Below are positions 25,950 to 34,657 of a DNA stretch of 64,000 bases, piece by piece (within the stretch, counting starts at the first letter, position 1; each line of letters begins with the position of its first letter). The notes under the pieces are model-generated. The model worked only from the letters and a program-made list of their open reading frames with translations. It searched no databases and was not told the DNA's origin. The position numbers were made by a program, and so were the translations under genes. Source of the DNA: Sulfurimonas sp. (GTDB taxonomy: Bacteria; Campylobacterota; Campylobacteria; Campylobacterales; Sulfurimonadaceae); contig JAUZSC010000019.1 in NCBI GenBank assembly GCA_030949825.1, positions 1 through 64,000 on the forward strand. The letters are read 5' to 3'.

Positions 25950-27215
25950 TTACTCTTGCACCGAAGGCTTTTGAATTGCTACTTGGTTCCTTCCATGTTC
26001 TTTTGAGTAGTATAAAGCTTCATCTGAGATTTTAATCATCTCGTCAAGATTCTTAGCTATACCGTAGCAGATACCTATAGATACAGTGTACTTAATGTTT
26101 ACTTTGGGTGTAACAATGTCATTTTCTTCAAAAAGAAGTCTGATTTTTTCAAAAACTTTAATTGTGTCATCTTCAGTTATATCTTCAAGTAAAATACAAA
26201 ACTCTTCACCACCAAAGCGTGAAACTAAGTCAGAAGAACGAAGTGTTTCTTCTAAAATATTTTTCACTTCTTTAATGGCAATATCACCAATATCATGACC
26301 GTAGGTATCGTTGATGTTTTTAAATTTATCTATATCTATCATGGCTACTGCCATAGGTGATTTTTTTCTTCTGTTTTTTGAAAATATAGGTTTTCCAGCA
26401 TCAAAGAAATATCTTCTATTGTAAAGACCTGTTAAAAAATCTTTGTTTGCCATGTCTTTTATTTGTGAAAATAAGTCTAAAAGTTCAAGGTTTGCATTGA
26501 TACGGGTAATGATTTCATTATCTGTAAAGGGTTTATGTATAAAGTCATTCGCACCAAATCGTAAAAATTTAGTGATTGTTTCTTGTTTTTCAAGTGAACT
26601 AATAGCGATAATGGATAGTTGGTCTTTTTTATATGTTTCGCGTATCTTAAATGTAAGTTCATGCCCATCCATATTTGGCATCTCATAATCTGTAATGACT
26701 AAAGATATTTCAGGATGCTTGTTGATTAGGTCTAAGGCTTCTAAACCATCTTTTGCTTCTAATACATTTATATGTAATCTTTTAAGGGTTCCTGTGATGG
26801 TTGCACGGTAAACTAAAGAATCATCTACGACAAGAATTGTGGTGTCATAATTTTTTAAGGTTCTTTGAATTGCTTTAAGAGCAAAATGAATACTAGAGGG
26901 ATCATCCTTTAAAACAAAATCTATAATATCTCTTTTTAAAATAGATTCTTTTAATTCTTTATTTACAGTAGCACTCAGAACCACAGCTGGAATTCCATGA
27001 GAATTTGCAAGTTTAACAACTTCACCATTTGGAGCATCTGGAAGATTCAAATCAAGTAGAGCTGCATGAAACTCTCCTCCATTTTCTCGTAAAAGTCGCA
27101 TTGTTTCTTTAAAACTCTCTGCAAAATAGGCTTCAATATCATCGTATTTTTTGAGTTCTGTTTTTATAAGTGTTAAAATTGTTTTGCTATCATCTACAAC
27201 AAGTATTTTTTTCAT
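25950..27215 (-). CDS. Diguanylate cyclase with two receiver domains (REC-REC-GGDEF)
   Basis: Two receiver domains come first (VDDSKTILTLIKTELKK with LLDLNLPD, then VDDSLVYRATITGTLKR with VITDYEMPNMDG). A GGDEF domain follows with the active-site sequence SRFGGEEFCILLEDI. The upstream RSSD, five residues before GGEEF, is the RxxD inhibitory site, so product inhibition is expected. It should make c-di-GMP under phosphorelay control. It is divergent from rpsO. Confidence 0.93.
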   Translation of the reverse strand: MKKILVVDDSKTILTLIKTELKKYDDIEAYFAESFKETMRLLRENGGEFHAALLDLNLPDAPNGEVVKLANSHGIPAVVLSATVNKELKESILKRDIIDFVLKDDPSSIHFALKAIQRTLKNYDTTILVVDDSLVYRATITGTLKRLHINVLEAKDGLEALDLINKHPEISLVITDYEMPNMDGHELTFKIRETYKKDQLSIIAISSLEKQETITKFLRFGANDFIHKPFTDNEIITRINANLELLDLFSQIKDMANKDFLTGLYNRRYFFDAGKPIFSKNRRKKSPMAVAMIDIDKFKNINDTYGHDIGDIAIKEVKNILEETLRSSDLVSRFGGEEFCILLEDITEDDTIKVFEKIRLLFEENDIVTPKVNIKYTVSIGICYGIAKNLDEMIKISDEALYYSKEHGRNQVAIQKPSVQE

Positions 27216-27266
27216 GGGATAAGTTTAACTAAATTGTATTAATAAAGCACAAGTACTCATATATTT

Positions 27267-27275
27267 TGCTATAAT
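27267..27275 (+). promoter_or_regulatory. Extended -10 promoter of rpsO
   Basis: TGCTATAAT is an extended -10 element about 63 bases before the rpsO start, giving a leader of roughly 55 bases. Confidence 0.55.
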
Positions 27276-27338
27276 CGCGTTTCAACTTTATACATTTGTG
27301 TATATATGTTAGATTATTATACCACTCAGGAGGCTATT

Positions 27339-27614
27339 ATGGCTTTAGAATCGGCTAAAATTCAAGAAATTGTTAGTAAATACGGAAGAACAGAAACAGA
27401 TACAGGTTCAAGTGAAGTTCAAATTGCACTTTTAACAGCACGAATTGCAGAACTTACTGAACACTTAAAAGTATTCAAAAAAGATCACGCTTCAAGACTT
27501 GGACTACTAAAATTAGTTGGTCAGCGTCGTCGTTTAATGAAGTACTTCAAAAGAACAAACAAAGATGCTTATCACAAATTAGTATCTGACTTAGATATTA
27601 GAGATAATATTTAG
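27339..27614 (+). CDS. rpsO: 30S ribosomal protein S15
   Basis: This protein of about 91 residues binds 16S rRNA and helps shape the small-subunit platform. The conserved [23 protein letters not shown] block is intact apart from normal variation. I chose ATG 27339 because AGGAGG sits at the right distance before it; the in-frame ATG at 27306 would add 11 residues foreign to S15. Confidence 0.97.
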   Translation: MALESAKIQEIVSKYGRTETDTGSSEVQIALLTARIAELTEHLKVFKKDHASRLGLLKLVGQRRRLMKYFKRTNKDAYHKLVSDLDIRDNI

Positions 27615-27630
27615 TCATCCTTTTCCTAGG

Positions 27631-27660
27631 CTAATCAAGCCCTCATGCTTGATTAGTTTT
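27631..27660 (+). terminator. Intrinsic terminator after rpsO
   Basis: A perfect 10-bp stem (CTAATCAAGC / GCTTGATTAG) with a 6-base loop is followed directly by TTTT. It is the clearest terminator in the window. Confidence 0.85.
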
Positions 27661-27799
27661 ACTTATATATAATAACTCCTTAACTAATAAAACTTTTCCT
27701 TAAAAATCACAATTACTACATAAAAGTAACAAAACTACACTTTTTTGTGCAAATTTACAAATATTTTACAAATGACACTATAGTGACACCTATTCGTAG

Positions 27800-27805
27800 T
27801 ACAAT
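27800..27805 (+). promoter_or_regulatory. Possible -10 box of the chemosensory operon
   Basis: TACAAT lies 33 bases before the GTG start of the PAS gene, and CGGAGG at 27825-27830 is a strong ribosome-binding site. No typical -35 box is seen. The preceding 150 bases are AT-rich with no gene. Confidence 0.4.
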
Positions 27806-27837
27806 AATTCAAAATTGATTTCTACGGAGGTTTTACA

Positions 27838-28266
27838 GTGTCAAAAAACAATAAAGAAATATCTACAGAAGGCTTAACATTTTTAGACGATGGTGAAGTG
27901 ATGTTTAGTGATTTATATCTACTTTCTGAAACAGATGACAAGGGTATAGTAGAGTATGCTAGTGATTCATTTTTAAAAGTTGCAAATATGCGCGTAGAGG
28001 ATTTAGTAGGGCAACCTCATAATGTGGTGCGTCACCCTGAGATGCCTCGAGCTGCTTTTAAATCTCTTTGGGACGATGTACAGTCTAAAGGTTTTTGGAC
28101 AGGTTATGTAAAAAACCAGCGTAAAGGTGGCGGTTTTTACTGGGTTTATGCAACAGTATTAAAATCAGTAGATAAAAATGGAAATACTAAATATGTATCA
28201 ATTAGAGTTAAACCATCTCGAGAAGATATTAAAACTGCTGAAGCGTTATACGCTACATTAGACTAA
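27838..28266 (+). CDS. Single PAS-domain protein, CetB/Aer-like
   Basis: This 142-residue soluble protein consists of one PAS domain with the Aer-type sequence VGQPHNVVRHPEMPRAAFKSLWDDV and KGGGFYWVYATV. In Aer and in Campylobacter CetB such domains bind FAD and report redox or energy state. GTG is the start, behind CGGAGG. It is followed 13 bases later by a soluble chemoreceptor-like protein, the same pairing as CetB with CetA, so it probably supplies the sensory input. Flavin binding is inferred. Confidence 0.85.
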   Translation: MSKNNKEISTEGLTFLDDGEVMFSDLYLLSETDDKGIVEYASDSFLKVANMRVEDLVGQPHNVVRHPEMPRAAFKSLWDDVQSKGFWTGYVKNQRKGGGFYWVYATVLKSVDKNGNTKYVSIRVKPSREDIKTAEALYATLD

Positions 28267-28279
28267 GAAGGATTTAATA

Positions 28280-30169
28280 ATGGCATTAATGAAAAAAGGT
28301 AATTCAGGTTCTTCTGCAGTAGTAAGCTCTGCAAGTAGTGACAATAAAAGAAAACAAAGAACGCTTGCAAAACAACAACAAATTAGTGAAGGTATTGCAG
28401 GCGTTTCTATGACGATTTTAGAAAATGCACAAGAAAGTGTATCTGCAATAGAGCAGTTAAAATCTTCAATGGAGCAGATTGCTACAGCTGCGGAAGAAAA
28501 TTCTGGTGCGAGTGAGCAAGCTTTAAGTAATGTAAGCAATATCCATTCAAATATTACTAGAATGAATCTAAGTATAGATACAGTGATAGCATCTACAATA
28601 GCAGCTGGTGACAACATCATGAACTCAGTTGAAAAAATTGGTGGGTCTGTGACCCGTATGGATGAAGCAGTTGTTGTAGCACAAGAATCATCAAAGAAAA
28701 GTGAAGACTTAAAAGTTTCTTCACAAAGTATTGGAGATGCGGTTGGCTTTATTGCAAAAATTGCTGATCAAACAAATTTACTTGCCTTAAATGCAGCTAT
28801 TGAAGCATCTCGTGCAAAAGAACATGGTAAAGGTTTCGCAGTTGTAGCTGATGAAACACGCGCTTTAGCTGGTGACAGTGAAAAAAATGCTGAATTTATT
28901 TCTGAACTTGTAAATAAAATTCAAGGAAGCATAGACAATATTATTAAAAGTATTGGTTCTACAAATACTATAATCACATCAAACGGTGTTAAGGGTAATG
29001 CCCTGAGTCTAAAAATGGAAGAACTTACAAAAATTGCTGTTTATTCTGTAGAGGCTGCAAGAAGTGTTAGTTCGTACACAAACCAGCTAGGTGAGTATGT
29101 TACAAAAATCAATGATGGTTCAAAAACAATCGCGGCTGATTCTCAAGAAATCGCACTATCAGTTGAAAAAACACTTAATGGTATAGATATTCAGTCGGAT
29201 GCTCTTGCTCAAACCGAAGATGATATTAAAGAACTTTCTTCTTTAGCGGAAGAATTGAAGTTCTCAACTGATGCGATGAAGTCTGCAGAAGATATCGCAC
29301 TCTCAGCAGATACTATTGGTGGTTCAATGGAAGATATTCAGGCTGCACTTGAAGATGTTACAAGTTCTTTAAATAACATAGAATCTTCATCTCAAAATAC
29401 GAATAAATCGGCACTTAAAAATAAAGAGCTTATAGAAGCTGGGATTATTGCTGCTAAAGACACTGACAAGCTTATTGAGATTGCGCGAAGAAACTTTGAT
29501 CTTCTTAAAGTTTCATTTAATGTTGTTAAAACAAGTGTAATGGAAATTCGTGAGTCATTTAATGAGTCTATCGCGCAAGGTGATGACGCAGCATCTGAGC
29601 TTCGAGTTATAGTAAAAGAAACAAAAAGTGTTGATAAAACAGTTGGAAATATTTCTAACTCTATTGTGCAGTTAAATATGCTTGCTATTTCTGGTTCCAT
29701 AGAAGCAGCGCGTGCGGGAGACTTCGGAAAAGGTTTTGCAGTTGTATCTGCTGATATTAGAAATTTAGCAAAAGATTCTGAACAAAATACAGATAAGATT
29801 AATGACATTGTAGAATCAATGAATTCTGAGATAGATACTGTTAAAAATGACTGGAATGATCTTCTAAGCTCACAGTCTGCGGAACAAAAATCTATTGATA
29901 GCCTTATTAACGATATTTCAAGAATTGGAGATATGTTAAGTGAGCTTATCGACAGATATACAGGACTCAAAGCTTCAAATGATCAAAATGTTGAGGGTAT
30001 GAATCAGGTTATGATTGGTATTTCTGAGGTTCAAAAAGCAGTAGAGTTGAGTGCTAGAAATGCAATGGAATCTCGTAAAGCGAGTGAACTGATTATAGAA
30101 ACTGTATCTCATATAGGTGAGGGTGTTGAAGAACTAGCTGTAATGGCGGATGAATTACAACAAGGTTAA
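28280..30169 (+). CDS. Soluble chemoreceptor-like protein with two signalling tips
   Basis: This 629-residue, almost wholly helical protein has no membrane segment and no recognisable ligand domain. A first hairpin tip at residues 160-195 reads IADQTNLLALNAAIEASRAKE and GKGFAVVADETRALA. A second, more divergent tip at about residues 455-500 reads SIVQLNMLAISGSIEAARAGD and GKGFAVVSADIRNLA. Having two complete tips in one chain is unusual; chemoreceptors normally have one. It would bind CheA and CheW in the cytoplasm and be driven by the PAS protein encoded just upstream. Confidence 0.85.
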   Translation: MALMKKGNSGSSAVVSSASSDNKRKQRTLAKQQQISEGIAGVSMTILENAQESVSAIEQLKSSMEQIATAAEENSGASEQALSNVSNIHSNITRMNLSIDTVIASTIAAGDNIMNSVEKIGGSVTRMDEAVVVAQESSKKSEDLKVSSQSIGDAVGFIAKIADQTNLLALNAAIEASRAKEHGKGFAVVADETRALAGDSEKNAEFISELVNKIQGSIDNIIKSIGSTNTIITSNGVKGNALSLKMEELTKIAVYSVEAARSVSSYTNQLGEYVTKINDGSKTIAADSQEIALSVEKTLNGIDIQSDALAQTEDDIKELSSLAEELKFSTDAMKSAEDIALSADTIGGSMEDIQAALEDVTSSLNNIESSSQNTNKSALKNKELIEAGIIAAKDTDKLIEIARRNFDLLKVSFNVVKTSVMEIRESFNESIAQGDDAASELRVIVKETKSVDKTVGNISNSIVQLNMLAISGSIEAARAGDFGKGFAVVSADIRNLAKDSEQNTDKINDIVESMNSEIDTVKNDWNDLLSSQSAEQKSIDSLINDISRIGDMLSELIDRYTGLKASNDQNVEGMNQVMIGISEVQKAVELSARNAMESRKASELIIETVSHIGEGVEELAVMADELQQG

Positions 30170-30174
30170 TAACT

Positions 30175-31545
30175 ATGCAAATAGAAGAAATATTAATTAT
30201 CAAAAATGCTCATGAGAGTTATGGAATATCTACCCAAGATATAAGCCAAATCGCGCGAGTACCTTTACTTATGCCATTACCACTTAGACCAACTGGAGTG
30301 AGAGGTTTATGTGCAGTGAGCGGTAACATTGTTAGTATGGTTGATATGAATCTTTTGTTAGGCAAAGATGAAGTCGATTATGATGCGGATAAAACGAGAA
30401 TTATTATTTTAAATGATGCACTTGCATCATCGAGTTTACTTGTAAGTGAAGTGTATAATACAGTAGAAATACAAGAAGACAAAATAGAATATATAGATAA
30501 AGAAGATGACCCAGTTATAGCGATTTATAAATATAAAAAGAGCTTGATTCAAGTGGTCTCGCTTGAGGTTCTTTTTAGTAAAATAAGCAAAGTGAATATA
30601 GACTCCAAAGAAATACAGAATGGAAAAATATCACATGAAATATCTAAAGAAGAAGATACAGCAAGGTATTTGATTTTTGCAATGGCAAATGAGCAATATG
30701 CTCTGAGCATAGATTATTTAAGAGAAATTATTTTAGCAGAGATAGAATACACAGATATCGCTGGAAGTTCAGATGAAGTTTTAGGTTTAATTACCATAAG
30801 AGATGAACTTTTAATTGTAATTGATTTAAGAAAACATTATGGATTTAAGCAAAAAAATGGAGAAAAAAATCGTATTTTGATTGCCTATCACAAGGGCAAA
30901 AAAATCGGTCTTTTAGTAGATGAAATTATAGACATTAAAAACTTTGCACTTAAAGATGTAGAGGCAATGAGCGAAGAGTTTAAAGACAATAAAATTGCTG
31001 GAATTATTCATGATTTAGATAATAATTTGATATCATATTTTGACGAAGTTGTTTTAGAAAACTTATTTAAAGAGAACGAGTCTTTTATAGACACCGAAGG
31101 TGAAATACTTCAAAGTACATTTACGAGTGAAGCAGCTATGGAAGTGATTGTTTTTAAGCTCTCAGCTAAAGAATATGCATTTGAAGTTGAAAGTGTTGCA
31201 GAAATCATAGATGTAGTAGATGCAACAAGTGTAGCTTTTACAGATGCTCTTATTGATGGTATTATAAATATTCGTGGTCAAATAGTTGCGATTGTATCTT
31301 TGTTTGAAAAGTTAGCAATACCAGCAGAAGTAAATGAAGATTCTAAAATAATTATTTGTGAAAGAGATGGCATTAAAATAGGTTTTATTGTAGATAGTGT
31401 AAGCGATATTTTAGAGATATATGAAGATGAAATTAGAGAACAAGAAGATGCACTCTTTTCAAATATTCTTTATTTAGAAAATGGAAAAAGATTAGTCTTA
31501 GCTATGGATATAAATGAAATAGTTTCAAATAAGGAAAAAATATAA
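30175..31545 (+). CDS. Triple CheW-domain coupling protein
   Basis: Three consecutive CheW-like domains make up the 456 residues: about 1-140 (PLPLRPTGVRGLCAVSGNIVSMVDMNLLL), 155-310 (GSSDEVLGLITIRDELLIVIDLR) and 320-450 (DALIDGIINIRGQIVAIVSLFEKL). CheW links CheA to receptors. A three-domain version could cross-link several receptor or kinase units and would suit a protein with two receptor tips. There is no receiver domain, so it is not CheV. Its TAA overlaps the following ATG by one base. Confidence 0.85.
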   Translation: MQIEEILIIKNAHESYGISTQDISQIARVPLLMPLPLRPTGVRGLCAVSGNIVSMVDMNLLLGKDEVDYDADKTRIIILNDALASSSLLVSEVYNTVEIQEDKIEYIDKEDDPVIAIYKYKKSLIQVVSLEVLFSKISKVNIDSKEIQNGKISHEISKEEDTARYLIFAMANEQYALSIDYLREIILAEIEYTDIAGSSDEVLGLITIRDELLIVIDLRKHYGFKQKNGEKNRILIAYHKGKKIGLLVDEIIDIKNFALKDVEAMSEEFKDNKIAGIIHDLDNNLISYFDEVVLENLFKENESFIDTEGEILQSTFTSEAAMEVIVFKLSAKEYAFEVESVAEIIDVVDATSVAFTDALIDGIINIRGQIVAIVSLFEKLAIPAEVNEDSKIIICERDGIKIGFIVDSVSDILEIYEDEIREQEDALFSNILYLENGKRLVLAMDINEIVSNKEKI

Positions 31546-31632
31546 TGGCTAAAAAAGTTTTAATAGTTGAAGTGTTTTCAAGCGAGGTAATGTAATGGCT
31601 AAAAAAAGTTTTAATAGTTGATGACTCCGCAT
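31545..31632 (+). repeat. 50-bp tandem duplication of the cheB start region
   Basis: The block ATGGCTAAAAAA-GTTTTAATAGTTGA occurs twice, at 31545 and 31595, exactly 50 bases apart. The first copy has six A residues and reads AKKVLIVEVFSSEVM before a stop. The second has seven A residues and is out of frame with cheB. It may be an assembly duplication or a real mutation that inactivates cheB. Confidence 0.75.
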
Positions 31633-32655
31633 TAGTGAGAAAACAGCTAATAGAAATGATTGAGACACTAGATTTCGAGATAGACACTGCTAAAAATGGT
31701 CAAGAAGCAGTTGACAAAGCAACTAGAATGCAATACGATGTAATAACAATGGATATCAATATGCCTGTTATGGATGGTATAGAAGCTGTCAAACAGATTA
31801 TGGAGGCAAAACCAACTGCTATTTTAATGATTAGTTCTTTAACGACAGAAGATGCAACAATTACTATGGATGCCCTTGATTTAGGAGCAGTTGATTATAT
31901 TGCAAAACCTGGAACTATGAATGTTGGAAAAAGAGAAAATCGTGAGGATATCTTAAGTAAGGTAAAGTCACTCTCCCGTATTCCAACGCGAAGACTAAAA
32001 AAGAAGAGCGTCTAAACCACCTGTAAGAGAAAGAAGAAGGACTGAGAGCATAGCGAGTGCATCTACCCTTACAAGTCTTGATATCACAAAAGTAGTAGTT
32101 ATTGGAAGCTCAACGGGAGGTCCGGGTTTGATTGAACAGATTTGTGCATCTATTCCTATAAACTATAAATATCCAATATGTATCGTTCAACATATGCCAG
32201 CGCAGTTTACTGCTGCTTTTGCCGAGAGACTTAACCGTGCAAGTGCAGTTCGGGTTCATGAGTCGGCACAAAATATGGAACTCCTTCCTGGAAATATTTA
32301 TGTAGCTCGAGGTGGAGTTCATATGAATTTTACTAAAAAAGTATCGGGAAAAGTTGTTATTCGTGAAGACAAAGAGAAGGGAGAGAACTTCTTTCAACCT
32401 TCTGTAAATGACATGATGAAAAGTGCGGTCAGTCATTTTGGATCAGAGAATTTAATTGGAGTGATCTTAACCGGAATCGGTGATGATGGTGCAGATGCTA
32501 TGGTCGAGATTAAAAAAGGACATGGTTACACACTTGGTGAAAGCGAAGAAAGTGCAACTGTGTACGGTATGCCAAAAGAGGCATACGATAGAGGTGGTGT
32601 GATGGAACAGCTAGATTTTATGCAAATACTTAAAAAAATAGCTACACTCAAGTAA
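31595..32655 (+). pseudogene. cheB: Protein-glutamate methylesterase CheB, with two frame breaks
   Basis: CheB removes methyl groups from receptors when its receiver domain is phosphorylated. The receiver (DVITMDINMPVMDG, DYIAKPG) and the methylesterase with serine (VVIGSSTGGPG), histidine (IVQHMPAQF) and aspartate (LTGIGDDGADAM) are all encoded, but in three frames. Deleting one A from the A7 at 31601-31607 restores AKKVLIVDDSALVRKQ. Deleting one A from the A6 at 31997-32002 restores RRLKRRASKPPVRER and the linker. All catalytic residues would then be present, so I consider sequencing error more likely than loss. Confidence 0.85.
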
Positions 32656-32664
32656 GGATAAACA

Positions 32665-33288
32665 ATGGCATTAGTTAAAAAACATGTGGCACAAGTTGTA
32701 GAAGAATTACCAACTTTTTCTTCACTTGATGAGGCAAAAGACTACTGTAAGATACAAGAAGATTTAGATAAAAAAGATTATGCTATTGAAGAAATTGCAA
32801 AGTTTGATGGAGGTGGGATTGATTTAGTTAATTATATTAACGATGTGACAGCAGATAAGCGTCTCTCGACAAAGATAGCATCAGTGATTTCGAGTATGGA
32901 TCCTGATGATGCGCCCATAGAAGAAATTATGGATCTACTAAAAAATGAAAATGCTTACATAAGAAACTTGGGTATTTCAATTCTTCGGGATTTTGGCATG
33001 GCAATTAAATTTTATATTGTTAAGTTTTTAATTGGCGATGATAGGGACTTGAGGATCTTCGCAATCAATGTTTTAGGAGATGTTAATTTTTCTGAGTCAA
33101 GAGATATGCTAGTGGAACTTTTAGAAAATGAAGAAGATATTAATGTAGCCATGACAGCAGTGGATTATATGGGTGAAATAGGTGAAGAAGAAGATGTTGT
33201 TTTACTTGAATCACTCAAAGAGAGGTTTCCTGGAGACTTTTATGTTGCGTTTGCAGTTGATGGCGCTATAAAGTCAATAGAAGGCTAG
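32665..33288 (+). CDS. HEAT-repeat-like protein of the chemosensory operon
   Basis: This 207-residue acidic helical protein has repeating helix pairs (IEEIMDLLKNENAYIRNLGISILRDFG, FLIGDDRDLRIFAINVLGDV, SRDMLVELLENEEDINVAMTAVDYMGEIGEEEDV) typical of HEAT repeats. Such folds are protein-binding scaffolds. It lies between cheB and cheR with gaps of about 10 and 5 bases, so it is in the operon and may link methylation enzymes to the array. I know of no defined function. Confidence 0.7.
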   Translation: MALVKKHVAQVVEELPTFSSLDEAKDYCKIQEDLDKKDYAIEEIAKFDGGGIDLVNYINDVTADKRLSTKIASVISSMDPDDAPIEEIMDLLKNENAYIRNLGISILRDFGMAIKFYIVKFLIGDDRDLRIFAINVLGDVNFSESRDMLVELLENEEDINVAMTAVDYMGEIGEEEDVVLLESLKERFPGDFYVAFAVDGAIKSIEG

Positions 33289-33293
33289 GGTAT

Positions 33294-34124
33294 ATGGCAC
33301 ATTTATTATCAACAGAAAACTTCACAAAAATTGGTGAGTTTATTTATAGAAAAACTGGAATTTATTTAGAAAAAGATAAGCATTATGAGAAGTTAGCAAA
33401 GTACATAGACAAAAGAGCTGAAGAACTCGGTGTTGACAGTTTTAGAAAGTACTTTTTTAAGCTTCGATTTGATGATGCAGATGCTGATGAATTTCAAGCT
33501 TTAATGAATGCAATTACGGTGAATGAAACATATTTTTTCAGAGAAAAAGACCAGTTTGAGGCACTTGTAAATCATATATTACCTGAGCTTCATGCTACTA
33601 TGCCTACAAATAGACCTTTAAGAATTCTTTCTTCACCCTGTTCAACTGGGGAGGAACCTTATTCTATGATTCTTCATATCGTTGAAGAGGGTGATATCGT
33701 TGAAAAACGAGATATAGAAGTTGTGGGAATTGACATAGACTCAACTGTTATAGAAAAAGCAAAAGCTGCTAAGTATACAGAGCGTTCAGTTCATGCGATA
33801 CCTAAAAATATTTTAAATAAATGGTTTGATAAAAAATCTTTTGGATATGATTTAGGAGAAGATTTACAAGGTTCAGTGGATTTTCAAGTAGCAAATATAT
33901 TTGATAAAGCGCAGATGAGAAAACTAGGAAAATTTGATGTTATTTTTTCAAGAAATATGCTTATATATTTTGATGATGCTTCAAGAAAAGAGGTTGCCAT
34001 GACATTTTATGACATGTTAAACCCAGGTGGTTATGTCCTTTTAGGTCATGCTGAGTATATGAGTAGAATAGTTTCAGTTTTTAACGCGAAAAAAGTCGAC
34101 AATACATTGATTTATCAAAAGTAG
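33294..34124 (+). CDS. cheR: Chemoreceptor methyltransferase CheR
   Basis: This 276-residue SAM-dependent methyltransferase has an N-terminal helical domain (ANAITVNETYFFREKDQF in the substrate-binding region) and a Rossmann domain (ILSSPCSTGEEPYSM, VVGIDIDSTVIEKAK, FDVIFSRNMLIYFD). It methylates glutamates on receptors and opposes CheB. Five bases separate it from the HEAT gene. Confidence 0.95.
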   Translation: MAHLLSTENFTKIGEFIYRKTGIYLEKDKHYEKLAKYIDKRAEELGVDSFRKYFFKLRFDDADADEFQALMNAITVNETYFFREKDQFEALVNHILPELHATMPTNRPLRILSSPCSTGEEPYSMILHIVEEGDIVEKRDIEVVGIDIDSTVIEKAKAAKYTERSVHAIPKNILNKWFDKKSFGYDLGEDLQGSVDFQVANIFDKAQMRKLGKFDVIFSRNMLIYFDDASRKEVAMTFYDMLNPGGYVLLGHAEYMSRIVSVFNAKKVDNTLIYQK

Positions 34125-34193
34125 GAGTTGTTTACATATTTTAAGCAATGAGTTGCGTGGGCTTTCTGCCGAAGAAAACTAAGCGTTAGCGTA

Positions 34194-34248
34194 GGTATTG
34201 GAATTATTTCCAATACCGTAAGAAAATAAATGAAGGTTCCCTTCATTT
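34194..34248. other. Two consecutive hairpins between cheR and the next receiver gene
   Basis: GGTATTGGAA...TTCCAATACC (10 bp, 4-base loop, 34194-34217) is followed by AAATGAAGG...CCTTCATTT (9 bp, 3-base loop, 34228-34248). Neither is followed by a clean T tract. The 151-base gap is the largest in the operon and may hold an attenuator, an RNA-processing site or an internal promoter. Confidence 0.55.
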
Positions 34249-34275
34249 TATTAAATAAAATTAAGGAATAAAAAT

Positions 34276-34650
34276 ATGCCATTAGTAATATTCGTAGATG
34301 ATAGTGAAACAGCCTTAGCTTCAACAAGAATGGTAACAAACTCAATGCCAATAGAAGTAAAACAGTATACAGAAGCAACAATTGCTTTAAATGAAATCAA
34401 GGCAGGAATGACACCTGACTTAATCATAACAGATCTTAATATGCCTGTGATGAATGGTCTTGAGTTTTTAAAAGCATTACGAGCAGTTCCTGCTACAAAC
34501 CGAACACCGACACTTATGCTAACAACTGAAACAAAACCAGAGTTAAAACAACAAGGTAAAGCTTTAGGACTTACTGGATGGATAGTCAAACCATTTAATC
34601 CAGCACAACTTAAACAGGCTATTACTAGAGTTTTAAGACTCCCTGCATAA
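34276..34650 (+). CDS. Single-domain response regulator (CheY-like)
   Basis: This 124-residue receiver has paired acidic residues near the N-terminus (FVDDSETALA), the phosphorylated aspartate in LIITDLNMPVMNG, the conserved Thr in LMLTTET and lysine in WIVKPF. It has no output domain. It is the first of three free receivers in the operon. A ribosome-binding site (AAGGA) precedes the ATG. Confidence 0.9.
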   Translation: MPLVIFVDDSETALASTRMVTNSMPIEVKQYTEATIALNEIKAGMTPDLIITDLNMPVMNGLEFLKALRAVPATNRTPTLMLTTETKPELKQQGKALGLTGWIVKPFNPAQLKQAITRVLRLPA

Positions 34651-34657
34651 AGGCTAA

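Noticed and set aside
27306..27308. Upstream ATG for rpsO
   Set aside because: The AGGAGG at 27328 serves ATG 27339, which begins the normal S15 sequence.
29392..29970. 192-codon minus-strand frame inside the chemoreceptor-like gene
   Set aside because: Serine- and leucine-rich shadow of a helical coding strand; no ribosome-binding site and no recognisable domain.
30175..31545. CheV
   Set aside because: CheV has a CheW plus a receiver domain; this protein has three CheW-like domains and no phosphorylatable receiver.
31595..31640. Programmed frameshift or phase switch in cheB
   Set aside because: Not excluded, but many other genes here have the same kind of run error, so a sequencing cause is more economical.
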